Below, piece by piece: positions 24,968 through 33,531 of a stretch of DNA of 64,000 nucleotides. A model generated the notes under the pieces. The model did no database searches, was not told the origin of the DNA, and was given only the letters and a program-made list of their open reading frames with translations. Origin of the DNA: Bog-473 sp963719485 (GTDB taxonomy: Bacteria; Actinomycetota; Acidimicrobiia; Acidimicrobiales; RAAP-2); contig OY970387.1 in NCBI GenBank assembly GCA_963719485.1, positions 1,178,001 to 1,242,000 of the forward strand. Reading direction: 5' to 3'. Position numbers and translations under genes: made by a program. The first letter of the stretch is position 1, and every line of letters begins with the position of its first letter.

Positions 24968-25072
24968 GGTGTCCTCCTTGGACCTCGGTGCTCTGTGCAC
25001 TCTCGACCACCCTCCGGCGGCACACCCACACTGGGTGCGAGATGTGAGGGAACTGTCATTGGGATTTGAGGG

Positions 25073-25110
25073 AAGACCCCGAAATATAAAGGCAAGACCC
25101 CGAAATATAA
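25073..25110. repeat. Direct repeat AAGACCCCGAAATATAA, two copies
   Basis: Two identical 17-base copies (25073-25089 and 25094-25110) separated by AGGC, in the gap between lysS and the small secreted gene. The AT-rich GAAATATAA part is unusual here. Function unknown; perhaps duplicated promoter or regulator sites. Confidence 0.85.
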
Positions 25111-25152
25111 GGAGACCGGAAGGAACCGTGGCCGCGGGCGGGGGCGGGCGCC

Positions 25153-26577
25153 TCAGCCCCGGTCGGGGCGCAGCGTGGGGAAGGCGATGACCTCCCGGAT
25201 GTTGGCCGCGTCGCCCAGCAGCATCAGCAGGCGGTCGACGCCAAGCCCGAACCCCGAGGTCGGGGGCAGCCCGTACTCGAGGGCGCGGAGATAGTCCTCG
25301 TCGATCACCGCGGACTCCTCGTCGTCACCCGCCCGGGCCTTGGCCGCCTGCTCCTCGAACCGGGCGCGCTGGTCGTCGGGGTCGATCAGCTCGGTGAACC
25401 CGTTGCCCAGCTCGCGGCCGGCCACCACGGGCTCGTAGCGCTCGACGAGCTCGGGGCCGTCGCGGTGGCGCCGGGCCAGCGGGGACACCTCGGCCGGGTA
25501 GTCGACGACGAAGACGGGGCCCCACAGCTCGGGCTCGGTCGTCTTCTCGTAGATCTCGAGCAGGATCTTGCCCGGCCCCCACGCAGGGTCCACCTCGATC
25601 CCGACCTCGGCCGCGACCGTGGCGAGCTCGGCCCGGGGCGAGCGCACGTCGAGCGTGAAGGTCGTGGCCTCCGCGATGAGCTCGCTCATTGTGGCGCGCC
25701 GCCACGGCGTCGCGAGGTCGAGGTCCCGCCCCCCGTAGGTCAGCTGCGTCGTCCCCAGCACGTCCAGCGCCAGCCCGGCCACGAGCTCCTCGAAGACGAC
25801 CATCGTGTCGGTGTAGTCGGCGTAGGCCTGGTAGAGCTCGAGCGTCGTGAACTCGGGGTTGTGGCGCGGCGAGATGCCCTCGTTGCGGAAGCTGCGGCCG
25901 ATCTCGAACACCTTGTCGAAGCCGCCGACGACGAGCCGCTTGAGGTAGAGCTCGGGCGCGACGCGCAGGTAGAAGTCGGTGTCGAACGTGTTGTGGTGCG
26001 TCACGAACGGGCGCGCCGTGGCGCCGCCCGCGATGGGGTGCAGCAGCGGCGTCTCGACCTCGACGAAGCCCTGCTCCCACAGGCGCCGGCGCATGTGGCG
26101 CACGACGTCGCTGCGCAGACGCAGCAGCTGGCGCGAGCGCTCGTTGGCCCACAGGTCGACCTCGCGCTGGCGGTACCGCGTCTCGACGTCGCTGACGCCG
26201 TGCCACTTGTCGCCGAAGTTGCGCCGCGCCTCGGCCAGCAGCGACCACTCGCCGACCTTGACCGAGAGCTCGCCCCGCCGGGTCCGCACGACCTCACCGG
26301 TGACGCCGACCCAGTCGCCCAGGTTGCGCTTGGTGAACTCCTCGAAGCGCGGCGTCTCGGCCGCCCGCGCGAACAGCTGGACCGAGCCCGAGTTGTCGCG
26401 CAGCTCGGCGAACGCGGCCTTGCCCTGATCGCGCAGGAGCATGATGCGGCCCGCCACCCCGACGGTGACGCCGGACTCCTCCCCGGGAGCGAGCGACGAC
26501 CAGGCCTCGACGACCGCGGCCGTGTCGTGAGAGCGTGCGAAGCGGTAGGGGATCTCCGGCGGGGTCGGCCCGCTCAT
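25153..26577 (-). CDS. lysS: Lysyl-tRNA synthetase, class II
   Basis: A 474-residue class IIb synthetase charging tRNA-Lys. The N-terminal OB fold includes VTVGVAGRIMLLRDQGKAAFAELRDNSGSVQLF. Motif 1 is in FVEVETPLLHPIAGGATARPF, motif 2 is IGRSFRNEGISPRHNPEFTTLE, and motif 3 is GFGLGVDRLLMLLGDAANIREVIAFP. Length is close to the usual 490-500 residues. Four-base overlap with coaX shows co-translation at the end of the nadB-nadC-coaX operon. Confidence 0.97.
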   Translation of the reverse strand: MSGPTPPEIPYRFARSHDTAAVVEAWSSLAPGEESGVTVGVAGRIMLLRDQGKAAFAELRDNSGSVQLFARAAETPRFEEFTKRNLGDWVGVTGEVVRTRRGELSVKVGEWSLLAEARRNFGDKWHGVSDVETRYRQREVDLWANERSRQLLRLRSDVVRHMRRRLWEQGFVEVETPLLHPIAGGATARPFVTHHNTFDTDFYLRVAPELYLKRLVVGGFDKVFEIGRSFRNEGISPRHNPEFTTLELYQAYADYTDTMVVFEELVAGLALDVLGTTQLTYGGRDLDLATPWRRATMSELIAEATTFTLDVRSPRAELATVAAEVGIEVDPAWGPGKILLEIYEKTTEPELWGPVFVVDYPAEVSPLARRHRDGPELVERYEPVVAGRELGNGFTELIDPDDQRARFEEQAAKARAGDDEESAVIDEDYLRALEYGLPPTSGFGLGVDRLLMLLGDAANIREVIAFPTLRPDRG

Positions 26578-27425
26578 GAAGGGACGTTGCGCTCGTACAC
26601 GATGCGCAGGCCGTGCAGGGTCAGCCAGGGCTCCACGTGCTCAATGGTGTCCGAATACGGCGCGATGAGCGAACTGAACCCTCCCGTGGCGACCACGGTG
26701 GCGGGGCCGAGCTCCTCCATGAACCGGCGAGCCAGCGCGTCGACGAGCCCGGCGAAGCCGTAGAGCGTCCCCGCCTCGATCGACTCGACGGTGGAGCGCC
26801 CGATGACGCTGCGCGGCTCGACCAGCTCCACGCGGCGCAGCGCCGCGGCCGACTGGTAGAGGGCGTCGAGGCTGACGCCGACCCCCGGCGTGATGGCGCC
26901 ACCCATGTACTCGCCCTTGGCGCTGATGGCCTCCACCGTCGTGGCGGTGCCCATGTCGACGACGACGCAGGGGCCGCCGTAGAGGTCGTAGGCCCCGACG
27001 GCGTCGGCGATGCGGTCCGCCCCGACCTCCTTGGGGTTGTCGTAGAGGATCGGCATGCCGCTCTTGGTGCCGGGGCCGAGTACGACGCAGGGCAGGGTGG
27101 AGAACCAGCGCGAGGCCATCTGGCGGAGCTCGCCCGTCACGTGCGGGACCGACGAGCTGACGGCGATGCCCGAGACCGACGTCGAGATGTCGAGACCCTC
27201 GAGATCCAGCAGCTGGGTGAGGAGCACCGCGTGCTCGTCCGGGGTGCGGCTGGGGACGGTCGAGAGGCGCCAGTGGTGCGTGAGCCCGCGCGGCGCCGTC
27301 GGGTCGTGCTCGGTCCCGATGCCGACGCCGATGCTCTCCTCGGGCGGCGGGACGCGGCCGTCGTCGTCGGAGGCGTAAAGCCCGATCACCGTCTCCGTGT
27401 TGCCCACGTCAATGACCAGGAGCAC
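26574..27425 (-). CDS. coaX: Type III pantothenate kinase
   Basis: A 283-residue acetate-kinase-fold enzyme that phosphorylates pantothenate, the first step to CoA. Signatures are LLVIDVGNTETVIGLY at the N-terminus, GADRIADAVGAYDLYG, VVDMGTATTVEAIS and GGAITPGVGVSLDALY, and TVVATGGFSSLIAPY. A Gly/Pro-rich insert (about residues 20-45) makes it longer than the usual 255-265. It joins panC and panD in the same gene run, so pantothenate synthesis and its use for CoA lie together. Confidence 0.95.
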   Translation of the reverse strand: MLLVIDVGNTETVIGLYASDDDGRVPPPEESIGVGIGTEHDPTAPRGLTHHWRLSTVPSRTPDEHAVLLTQLLDLEGLDISTSVSGIAVSSSVPHVTGELRQMASRWFSTLPCVVLGPGTKSGMPILYDNPKEVGADRIADAVGAYDLYGGPCVVVDMGTATTVEAISAKGEYMGGAITPGVGVSLDALYQSAAALRRVELVEPRSVIGRSTVESIEAGTLYGFAGLVDALARRFMEELGPATVVATGGFSSLIAPYSDTIEHVEPWLTLHGLRIVYERNVPS

Positions 27426-27428
27426 GGC

Positions 27429-28334
27429 TCAGCTCCCACCCGTCGTCGTGTCGTCCGGGCCGGCCTTGGTCCAGATCAGGTCGAGCCCGAGGTCGAGCAC
27501 CGGGGCCGAATGGGTCAGCGCGCCGACCGAGATACGGTCCGGCCCGGCGGCGGCATAGGCGCCGACGGTGGCCAGCGTCACCCCACCGGACACCTCGGTC
27601 AGGATCGGCCCGGGCGCCTCCTCGCGCGCCACCGCGATGGCCTCGCGGACGGTGCCCGCGTCCATGTTGTCGAGCAGCACGGCATCCGCGCCGGCCCGGG
27701 CGGCCTCGGCCACCTGGTCGAGCGCGTCGCACTCGATCTCGACCATCCGGCCCGGCCACAACGCACGGGCACGGCCGACCGCCTCCGTGATGCTCGTGCC
27801 GGCGAGGTGGTTGTCCTTCACGAGCACCGCGTCGGACAACCCCGACCGGTGGCTGGTGCCGCCGCCGGCCCGCACCGCCGCCTTCTCGAGGATGCGCAGT
27901 CCCGGTGTGGTCTTGCGGGTGTCGAGCACGGCCACCGACGGGTTGGTCTCGTGCGCGGCGGCGACGAACCGTGCCGTCAGCGTCGCGACACCGGACAGGC
28001 GCCCGAGGAAGTTCAGCGCGGTGCGCTCGGCCGTCAGGATCGGACGCAGCGGACCGGTCACCTCGAGCACCGTGTCGCCCGCCTCGAGCACGTCGCCGTC
28101 GACCGCCAGCCACCGCAGCTCGACCTCGGGGCCGACGCGCCGGAAGGTCTCGGTGGCGCAGTCCGCGCCCGCCAGGACCCCGCCCCGGCGGGCGCGCAGC
28201 GCGAAGTGCGCGCGTACGCTCTCGGGCACCAGGGCCGCCGTGAGGTCTCCCTCGGGCCCCAGGTCCTCGGCCAGCGCGCGCCCGACGGCCTCGCGCACGG
28301 CCCGCGCGTACGTCTCGGCGGCCTCCTCACCCAC
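27429..28334 (-). CDS. nadC: Nicotinate-nucleotide pyrophosphorylase, carboxylating
   Basis: A 301-residue quinolinate phosphoribosyltransferase making nicotinate mononucleotide. It shows EDLGPEGDLTAALVP, ERTALNFLGRLSGVATLT, VLDTRKTTPGLRILEKAAVRAGGG with the substrate-binding Arg/Lys residues, HRSGLSDAVLVKDNHLAG, IEIECDALDQ-type and VLLDNMDAGTVREA. GTG 28334 was chosen: it overlaps nadB by eight bases, whereas a more upstream start has a non-family leader. NadB product is oxidised to iminoaspartate; no nadA is present in the window. Confidence 0.95.
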   Translation of the reverse strand: MGEEAAETYARAVREAVGRALAEDLGPEGDLTAALVPESVRAHFALRARRGGVLAGADCATETFRRVGPEVELRWLAVDGDVLEAGDTVLEVTGPLRPILTAERTALNFLGRLSGVATLTARFVAAAHETNPSVAVLDTRKTTPGLRILEKAAVRAGGGTSHRSGLSDAVLVKDNHLAGTSITEAVGRARALWPGRMVEIECDALDQVAEAARAGADAVLLDNMDAGTVREAIAVAREEAPGPILTEVSGGVTLATVGAYAAAGPDRISVGALTHSAPVLDLGLDLIWTKAGPDDTTTGGS

Positions 28335-29973
28335 GGTGCGGCTCCTCCCTTGGCACGGCGCGGCCGTGCACGAGGCGCCGCCGCCACGACGGGACGGTGT
28401 CGGGGTACTCGACCCGGGCGTGGGCACCCCGGCTCTCGGTGCGGGCCAGCGCGGAGACGAGCAGCGCGTCCGCTACCCGCAGCAGGTTGGCCAGCTCCCC
28501 GGCGCCGACGGAGCCGGCCGGGTCCCCGAGCGCGGCGGCCGCGTCGTCAACGACGGCCCGGGCGCCGGCCAGCGACTCGGCACTGCGCATGACGCCCGCT
28601 CCTCGCGTCATCGAGCGCTGCACCGTGTCGCGCAGCTTGGTCACGTCCAGGCCCGGCAACCGGTCGAGGGCGGGCGATGGCGCCGCGGCCGGCGTCTCCA
28701 GGACGGTGCATCCGATGCCGTCGATCGGCTCCTCGCCCAGCACGGCGCGCAGCGCGCCACTCGGCTCGGGGCTCCGTGCGCCCGACGGGATGCGCTCGGC
28801 CAGCCGGGCGCCGAACACCATGCCCTCGAGCAGCGAGTTGGAGGCGAGCCGGTTGGCCCCGTGGACCCCGGTGCAGGCCACCTCGCCCACGGCCCACAAC
28901 CCGGGCAGGGCTGTGGCGCCCCACAGGTCGGTGAACACCCCACCCGACAGATGGTGCGCGGCCGGCGCGATCGGGAGCCAGTCGTGCTGGGGGTCGAGCC
29001 CGATGGAGGCGAGCGAGGCGGCGATGGTGGGGAAGCGCGCCGAGAAGCGCTCGAGGTCCGTGGCATCGAGCCAGAGGTGGTCGACACCCTGCTCGGCCAT
29101 GCGCGCCGCCATGGCCCGGCTGACCACGTCGCGGGGCGCCAGCTCGTCGACGAAGCGCTCGCCGTCCCGGTCGCGCAGCAGTGCGCCATGCCCGCGCAGG
29201 GCCTCCGAGAGCAGGGGGCGCGGCATGGCCGGGTGGTGCAGCGCGGTCGGGTGGAACTGCACGAACTCGAGGTCGCCCGTCGGCACGCCGGCCCGCAGGG
29301 CCATGGCCACGCCGTCACCGGTCGACTCGGAGGGGTTGGTGGTGACCGAGAAGAGCTGCCCGGCACCGCCGGTGGCCAGCACGACGTGACCCGCCCGCAC
29401 CTCGACCGGCCCGTCACCGCCGGGCGGCAGGGCCCGCACTCCCACGCACCGTCCGTCCTCGACCAGAAGGTCGAGCGCGAACCAGCCCTCCAGCACGGCG
29501 CTGGCCGAACGGTAGGTGGCGTCGACGAGCGCGCGCTCGACTTCCGCACCCGTGGCGGCACCGCCGGCGTGCACGACGCGCGGCCGGGAGTGGCCTCCCT
29601 CGCGGGCCAGCGCCAGCGATCCGGTGGCCTCGCGGTCGAACTCCACCCCGAGCGCGATCAGCTCGTGCACCCGCCCAGGACCCTCGTCGACGAGGATGCG
29701 CACCGCCTCCTCGTCGCACAGACCGGCGCCGGCCGCCAGCGTGTCGGCGAGGTGCAGGTCGGTCGAGTCCTCGTCGGCGCCGAGGACCGCGGCAACGCCG
29801 CCCTGGGCCCAGCGGGTCGCCGACTGGGAGAGCGCGCCCTTGGTCAGCACGCCGAGGGAGAGCGGCGGCGTGGGCCCGCCGGGTCCGGCCAGGCGCACCG
29901 CGGCCGACAGCCCGGCGACACCGCTGCCCAGGACCAGGACGTCGAAGGGTCCGGGCCGGGCCCCGGTGGTCAC
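28327..29973 (-). CDS. nadB: L-aspartate oxidase
   Basis: A 548-residue FAD enzyme oxidising L-aspartate to iminoaspartate for NAD synthesis. The FAD site is FDVLVLGSGVAGLSAAVRLA; SATRWAQGGVAAVLGADEDS, TGGAGQLFSVTTNPSESTGDGVAMALRAG and the fumarate-reductase-like GGVFTDLWGATALPGLWAVGEVACTGVHGANRLASNSLLEGMVFG follow. The C-terminal helical domain has LRDTVQRSMTRGAGVMRS. It is a few bases from the panD stop. nadA, the usual partner, is not here. Confidence 0.95.
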   Translation of the reverse strand: MTTGARPGPFDVLVLGSGVAGLSAAVRLAGPGGPTPPLSLGVLTKGALSQSATRWAQGGVAAVLGADEDSTDLHLADTLAAGAGLCDEEAVRILVDEGPGRVHELIALGVEFDREATGSLALAREGGHSRPRVVHAGGAATGAEVERALVDATYRSASAVLEGWFALDLLVEDGRCVGVRALPPGGDGPVEVRAGHVVLATGGAGQLFSVTTNPSESTGDGVAMALRAGVPTGDLEFVQFHPTALHHPAMPRPLLSEALRGHGALLRDRDGERFVDELAPRDVVSRAMAARMAEQGVDHLWLDATDLERFSARFPTIAASLASIGLDPQHDWLPIAPAAHHLSGGVFTDLWGATALPGLWAVGEVACTGVHGANRLASNSLLEGMVFGARLAERIPSGARSPEPSGALRAVLGEEPIDGIGCTVLETPAAAPSPALDRLPGLDVTKLRDTVQRSMTRGAGVMRSAESLAGARAVVDDAAAALGDPAGSVGAGELANLLRVADALLVSALARTESRGAHARVEYPDTVPSWRRRLVHGRAVPREEPHRG

Positions 29974-30362
29974 GCCGGTTCGTTCAGCGTGAGCTCGGCG
30001 TCGAGCTGGGCCGACACCTCGTCGATCACCCGGTTGCGCCCGTCGACGTGAACGACGCGGGGGATGTACGACTCGAGCTCGGCGCGCTCGTAGTCGGCGT
30101 AGGTGATGATGATCACCTTGTCGCCCGGCGCCACCAGGCGGGCCGCCGCACCGTTGAGGCAGATCTGGCCGCTCTCGCCCTCGATGGCGTACGTCTCGAA
30201 GCGCGCGCCGTTGTCGATGTCGAGCACGGCGACCTGCTCGTAGGGGAGGATGTCCGCCAGCGCCATCAGCTCGGTGTCGATGGACACCGAGCCCACGTAG
30301 TGCAGGTTGGCCCCGGTGACCGTGGCCCGGTGGATCTTGGACTTCATCATGCGGCGGCGCAT
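29970..30362 (-). CDS. panD: Aspartate 1-decarboxylase
   Basis: A 130-residue pyruvoyl enzyme making beta-alanine for pantothenate. ATG 30362 gives MRRRMMKSKIHRATVTGANLHYVGSVSID, and self-cleavage is expected between G24 and S25 to form the pyruvoyl group on Ser25. DIDNGARFETYAI, CLNGAAARLVAPGDKVIIITYA and PRVVHVD complete the family pattern. Four bases separate it from panC. A longer upstream frame overlaps panC and is rejected. Confidence 0.96.
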   Translation of the reverse strand: MRRRMMKSKIHRATVTGANLHYVGSVSIDTELMALADILPYEQVAVLDIDNGARFETYAIEGESGQICLNGAAARLVAPGDKVIIITYADYERAELESYIPRVVHVDGRNRVIDEVSAQLDAELTLNEPA

Positions 30363-30366
30363 CGGC

Positions 30367-31293
30367 TCACCCAATCCTTTCGAGTTGGCGTGCCTTCTCG
30401 TTCTCCCCGGGCACGGCGCGGGCGTCGGCGGCCGCCGGCAGGGCGGCACTGTTGTCGATCAGCCTGACCGGGCCCACCTGGGCGGCGATGAGGAGGCGCA
30501 GGGACGCGACGTCGCCGAGGGTCACCACCTCTTCGAGCGAGTCGGCATCGACCACGACGGCGTAGTCGAGCTCCACCGCGGGCTCGTCGGCGACGACCGC
30601 CCGCATCGCCCGCCCCACGGCCGCGCCCGAGCGCTCGCCGGCCCCCACGGCGGCCCGGCCGGCGGCCAGAGCGCGCGAGAGGACGGTGGCGGACTGCCGC
30701 TCGGCCGACGAGAGCCTCACGTTGCGGCTGGACAGAGCCAGGCCGTCGGCCTCGCGCACAATGGGGCAGCCGACCACCTCGACCGGGAGCGAGAGCTCGA
30801 GCGCCATGCGCCGCACGACCGCCAGCTGCTGGAAGTCCTTCAGGCCGAAGTAGGCCCGGCAGGGTCCGGCAATGGTGAACAGCTTCGCCACCACAGTGGC
30901 CACCCCGTCGAAGTGACCCGGCCGCGACGCCCCTTCCCAGCCGGCGCTGACGCCGCGCACCGATACGGTCGTCGAGGGCGCCGCGGGCCACGACGGATAC
31001 ATCTCACGCACGCTCGGGACGAAGACGACGTCGGCCCCGGACTCCGCGCACACGAGCAGGTCGCGTTCGAGTGTCCTCGGGTAGCGCGCCATGTCCTCGG
31101 GGTCGCCGAATTGGAGGGGGTTGACGAAGATGCTCACAGCGACGACGTCGCATTCCGCCCGGGCCCGGGCCATCAGCGAGCTGTGCCCGTCGTGCAACGC
31201 GCCCATGGTGGGCACCAGACCGACCGTCCGGCCGGCGGCGCGGGCACGGTCCAGCAGGGCCCGGCAACCGGCGGCGGACTCGACGATCTCCAC
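30367..31293 (-). CDS. panC: Pantothenate synthetase
   Basis: A 308-residue adenylate-forming ligase of pantoate and beta-alanine. Signatures are LVPTMGALHDGHSSLMARAR (HIGH-like), VSIFVNPLQFGDPEDMARYPR, FVPSVREMYPSW, GASRPGHFDGVATVVAKLF, AYFGLKDFQQLAVVRRM and IVREADGLALSSRNVRLS (KMSKS-like). Co-directional with the DUF2520 gene nine bases upstream and panD four bases downstream. Confidence 0.97.
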   Translation of the reverse strand: MEIVESAAGCRALLDRARAAGRTVGLVPTMGALHDGHSSLMARARAECDVVAVSIFVNPLQFGDPEDMARYPRTLERDLLVCAESGADVVFVPSVREMYPSWPAAPSTTVSVRGVSAGWEGASRPGHFDGVATVVAKLFTIAGPCRAYFGLKDFQQLAVVRRMALELSLPVEVVGCPIVREADGLALSSRNVRLSSAERQSATVLSRALAAGRAAVGAGERSGAAVGRAMRAVVADEPAVELDYAVVVDADSLEEVVTLGDVASLRLLIAAQVGPVRLIDNSAALPAAADARAVPGENEKARQLERIG

Positions 31294-31301
31294 CGTCGCT
31301 C

Positions 31302-32105
31302 CTACACCGTCGCCGGCTCGGCCGGCGCTATGACGTCAGAGGCCGTGACCAAGGAGGCTGTCGCGTCCGAGGCAGTGGCGTCGGAGGCAGTGGCGTCCGC
31401 GTGGGCCAGGCGGGTGGCCAGCGCCGCCCCGGCCTGGTAGCCGGCGCGCTCGGACTCGGGCAGGGCGTCGAGGTGGCGGCTCAGCGTCGCCCAGTCGCCC
31501 CGCCGGGCGGGGCCGGTGAGCGCGGCGCCCGCTCCGAGGGCGGCCACGTCGTCGACGGCGGCCCGGGTCAGCGGGAGGAAGGACTCGAGGTCGAGCCCGA
31601 CCGAGGCGGCAACGCGCTCCACCTGTCCGAGCAGGGCCACGACGTGATTGGCCGCGATGCAGGCTGCCGCGTGGTAGGCCGCCCGGTCGCCGTCGGCCAC
31701 CTCGACCACCCGGCCCCCGAGGCAGGCCACCATGTCGCGCGCCACGGGGGCACCGGCCACGGCGAAGGTCACGCCCGAGCACAGGCGGGCCGCACCGACC
31801 TCGCCGTTGGGCAGCGGCACGAGCGGGTGCACCGCGGCGCGCCGTGCGTGCGGCGCCAGCGCGTCCAGTCCGAGCGAGCCGGACAGGTGGGCGACGGTGG
31901 TCCCAGGGACGGGCCTGACCGCCGCCGCGACGTCGGCGACCGCGTCGTCAGGCGTGGCGATGACGAGCAGCTCCACGCCTTCAGCGGCGCGGGCGACCTC
32001 GTCGTGGCGCCCGAGGAAACCGGCGAACGCCCAGCCGCGCGCCGACAGCGCGGCGGCCAAGGACGTGCCGGCCCGACCGGGACCGATGATCCGGATGGAG
32101 TGCAT
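31302..32105 (-). CDS. Rossmann-like DUF2520 oxidoreductase
   Basis: A 267-residue protein with an N-terminal NAD(P)-binding fold (IRIIGPGRAGTSLAAALSARGW; VIATPDDAVADVAAAV; TVAHLSGSLGLDALAP) and the helical DUF2520 domain (AAYHAAACIAANHVVALLGQ and LTRAAVDDVAALGAGAALTGPARRGDW). It resembles a ketopantoate reductase in build and sits beside panC, so a role in making pantoate is plausible but unproven. The last 30 residues contain an ATASD repeat (ATASDATASDATAS) from a direct DNA repeat. Its M. tuberculosis counterpart (Rv3603c, as I recall) also lies before panC. Confidence 0.82.
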   Translation of the reverse strand: MHSIRIIGPGRAGTSLAAALSARGWAFAGFLGRHDEVARAAEGVELLVIATPDDAVADVAAAVRPVPGTTVAHLSGSLGLDALAPHARRAAVHPLVPLPNGEVGAARLCSGVTFAVAGAPVARDMVACLGGRVVEVADGDRAAYHAAACIAANHVVALLGQVERVAASVGLDLESFLPLTRAAVDDVAALGAGAALTGPARRGDWATLSRHLDALPESERAGYQAGAALATRLAHADATASDATASDATASLVTASDVIAPAEPATV

Positions 32106-32173
32106 CTGACCTCCTTCGGCGTTCCAGCCCCTCTCGGGTGCCGTTCGCCTACAGACGATCGAAGAAACGACGG

Positions 32174-32656
32174 CTATAGCCTACCCATACGGGTGACCTC
32201 CCCACCAGAGCCCCTGAGCTGCTCCGACGTCACCAGGTCGGGGGCCAGATCCGCCAGGGGCTGCACGACGAAGCGGCGCTCCCACAGGCGCGGGTGCGGG
32301 ACGGTGAGATCCTCCTCGTCCACCTGCCACCCCTCCACCCACAGGACGTCGGCATCGAGGGTCCGCGGGCCCCAGCGCACCGTCCGCACCCGGCCGGCTG
32401 CCTCCTCGAGGGCGCGGCAGCGTTCGAGGAGCTGGCGCGGCGTGTCGCCCGTCGACAGCTCGACCACCAGGTTGAGGTACGGCCCCTGGCCCTCGGGGCC
32501 ACCGACGGGATCGGTCTCGTAGAGCGGTGAGACGCCCACCACGTCGCCCCTGGCGCGCAGCGCCTCCACGGCCCGACGCAGCAGCTCCCGCCGGTCCCCC
32601 AGGTTCGAGCCCAGCCCGATGAAGGCACGCCACGGCGGCGATGCCGGCCCGGCCAT
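32174..32656 (-). CDS. folK: 7,8-dihydro-6-hydroxymethylpterin pyrophosphokinase
   Basis: A 160-residue HPPK. It has RAFIGLGSNLGDRRELLRRAV, VGVSPLYETDPVGGPEGQGPYLNLVVEL, LERCRALEEAAGRVRTVRWGPRTLDADVLWV with the metal-binding Asp pair, and VPHPRLWERRFVVQPLADLAPDL. It transfers pyrophosphate from ATP to the pterin just before FolP. ATG 32656 overlaps the folB stop (TGATG). It is the last gene of the folate set. Confidence 0.95.
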   Translation of the reverse strand: MAGPASPPWRAFIGLGSNLGDRRELLRRAVEALRARGDVVGVSPLYETDPVGGPEGQGPYLNLVVELSTGDTPRQLLERCRALEEAAGRVRTVRWGPRTLDADVLWVEGWQVDEEDLTVPHPRLWERRFVVQPLADLAPDLVTSEQLRGSGGEVTRMGRL

Positions 32657-33019
32657 CAGCGGGCGCGCCGCACCCTGACCCCGGTCGAGCCCACATCGAG
32701 GGCCAGCGGTGGGTGGAGCTTGCGGACCGTCACCTCGACCGCCTCCAGGCGGGGGTCCACGATCAGCAGCGCGCTCGGCGAGACGGCCGGTCAAGGCCTC
32801 GAGCAGGCGGTAGGAACGCCCGCCGACCACGTCGGCCGCGGCCTGGGCCAGAGCCCCGTAGTCGACCGTGTCGACGAGGTCGTCGCTCTGCTGGGCCGCA
32901 TCCATGTCCACCCAGGCCACGATGTCGACCGAGAAGGGCTGGGCCCGCTCCCGCTCCTCGGGCAGCACGCCGTGGACTCCCGTCACCCGGAGGTCACGGA
33001 TCTCGATCCGATCGGTCAC
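32656..33019 (-). CDS. folB: Dihydroneopterin aldolase, frameshifted
   Basis: The N-terminal part reads MTDRIEIRDLRVTGVHGVLPEERERAQPFSVDIVAW through VDTVDYGALAQAAADVV and YRLLEALTGRLAER, a typical FolB. It then changes frame at the GCGCGC run near 32767-32774. The remainder is plain in another frame: LLIVDPRLEAVEVTVRKLHPP, ending VRVRRAR at a TGA that overlaps folK. Two bases appear to be missing (or one gained), probably a GC unit. Restoring two bases gives about 121 residues, the normal length. GTG 33019 overlaps the preceding gene. Confidence 0.85.
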
Positions 33020-33531
33020 TGCACCTGACCGCGCGACGGCATGCCCTCCAACTCCGAGAGCAACTCGCGGCCGGGCTCGCCCATGGCGTGGCCCACCACG
33101 TGCTCGACCAGCGCCACCGCCTGGGGCTGGTTCGCGATGCGGGCCGACCAGACCAGGTACCCGGCCACCACACCCATGACCCGGTCACCCAGCTCGTCCT
33201 GGTGCACCAGGATCCGCAACCCGGCGGCCAGCGAATCGTCGATGTCCCGGTAGCACGCCGCCAGCACGGGCCTCGGGTCCCCGGAACGCTCGAGCGGGTA
33301 GTGGGCCCAGGCCAGCCCTTCTTCCTCATACGCGGCCAGGTTGTGCGGGGACGGGAGCAGTGAGACCACCCGTCCGAATCCCTGCACCCGCAGCCAGATG
33401 ATCTCCTCCTGGCGGCGCACCCGGCGGTGGTTGACCGCGAACCCGCCCGGCCGCTCGCTGACGGCCAGGTGATCCGTGATCACCCAGGTGAAGTTGCGCG
33501 GGGGGATGCCCGCGGCCCACTTGCCCTTCAT
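33016..33531 (-). CDS. Probable catalytically dead dual-specificity-phosphatase-like protein
   Basis: A 171-residue protein inserted between folP and folB. The start MKGKWAAGIPPRNFTWVITDHLAVSERPGG and the run GFGRVVSLLPSPHNLAAYEEEGLAWAHYPLE match the strand/loop layout of dual-specificity and tyrosine phosphatases. The place of the signature HC-x5-R is H110-Q111-DELGD-R117 (ILVHQDELGDRVMG): exact spacing, but the nucleophilic Cys is Gln. It is therefore probably a pseudophosphatase (binding phosphate-like ligands) or a divergent fold. It overlaps both neighbours by four bases (ATGA, GTGA), so it is translated with the folate genes. Confidence 0.7.
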   Translation of the reverse strand: MKGKWAAGIPPRNFTWVITDHLAVSERPGGFAVNHRRVRRQEEIIWLRVQGFGRVVSLLPSPHNLAAYEEEGLAWAHYPLERSGDPRPVLAACYRDIDDSLAAGLRILVHQDELGDRVMGVVAGYLVWSARIANQPQAVALVEHVVGHAMGEPGRELLSELEGMPSRGQVQ

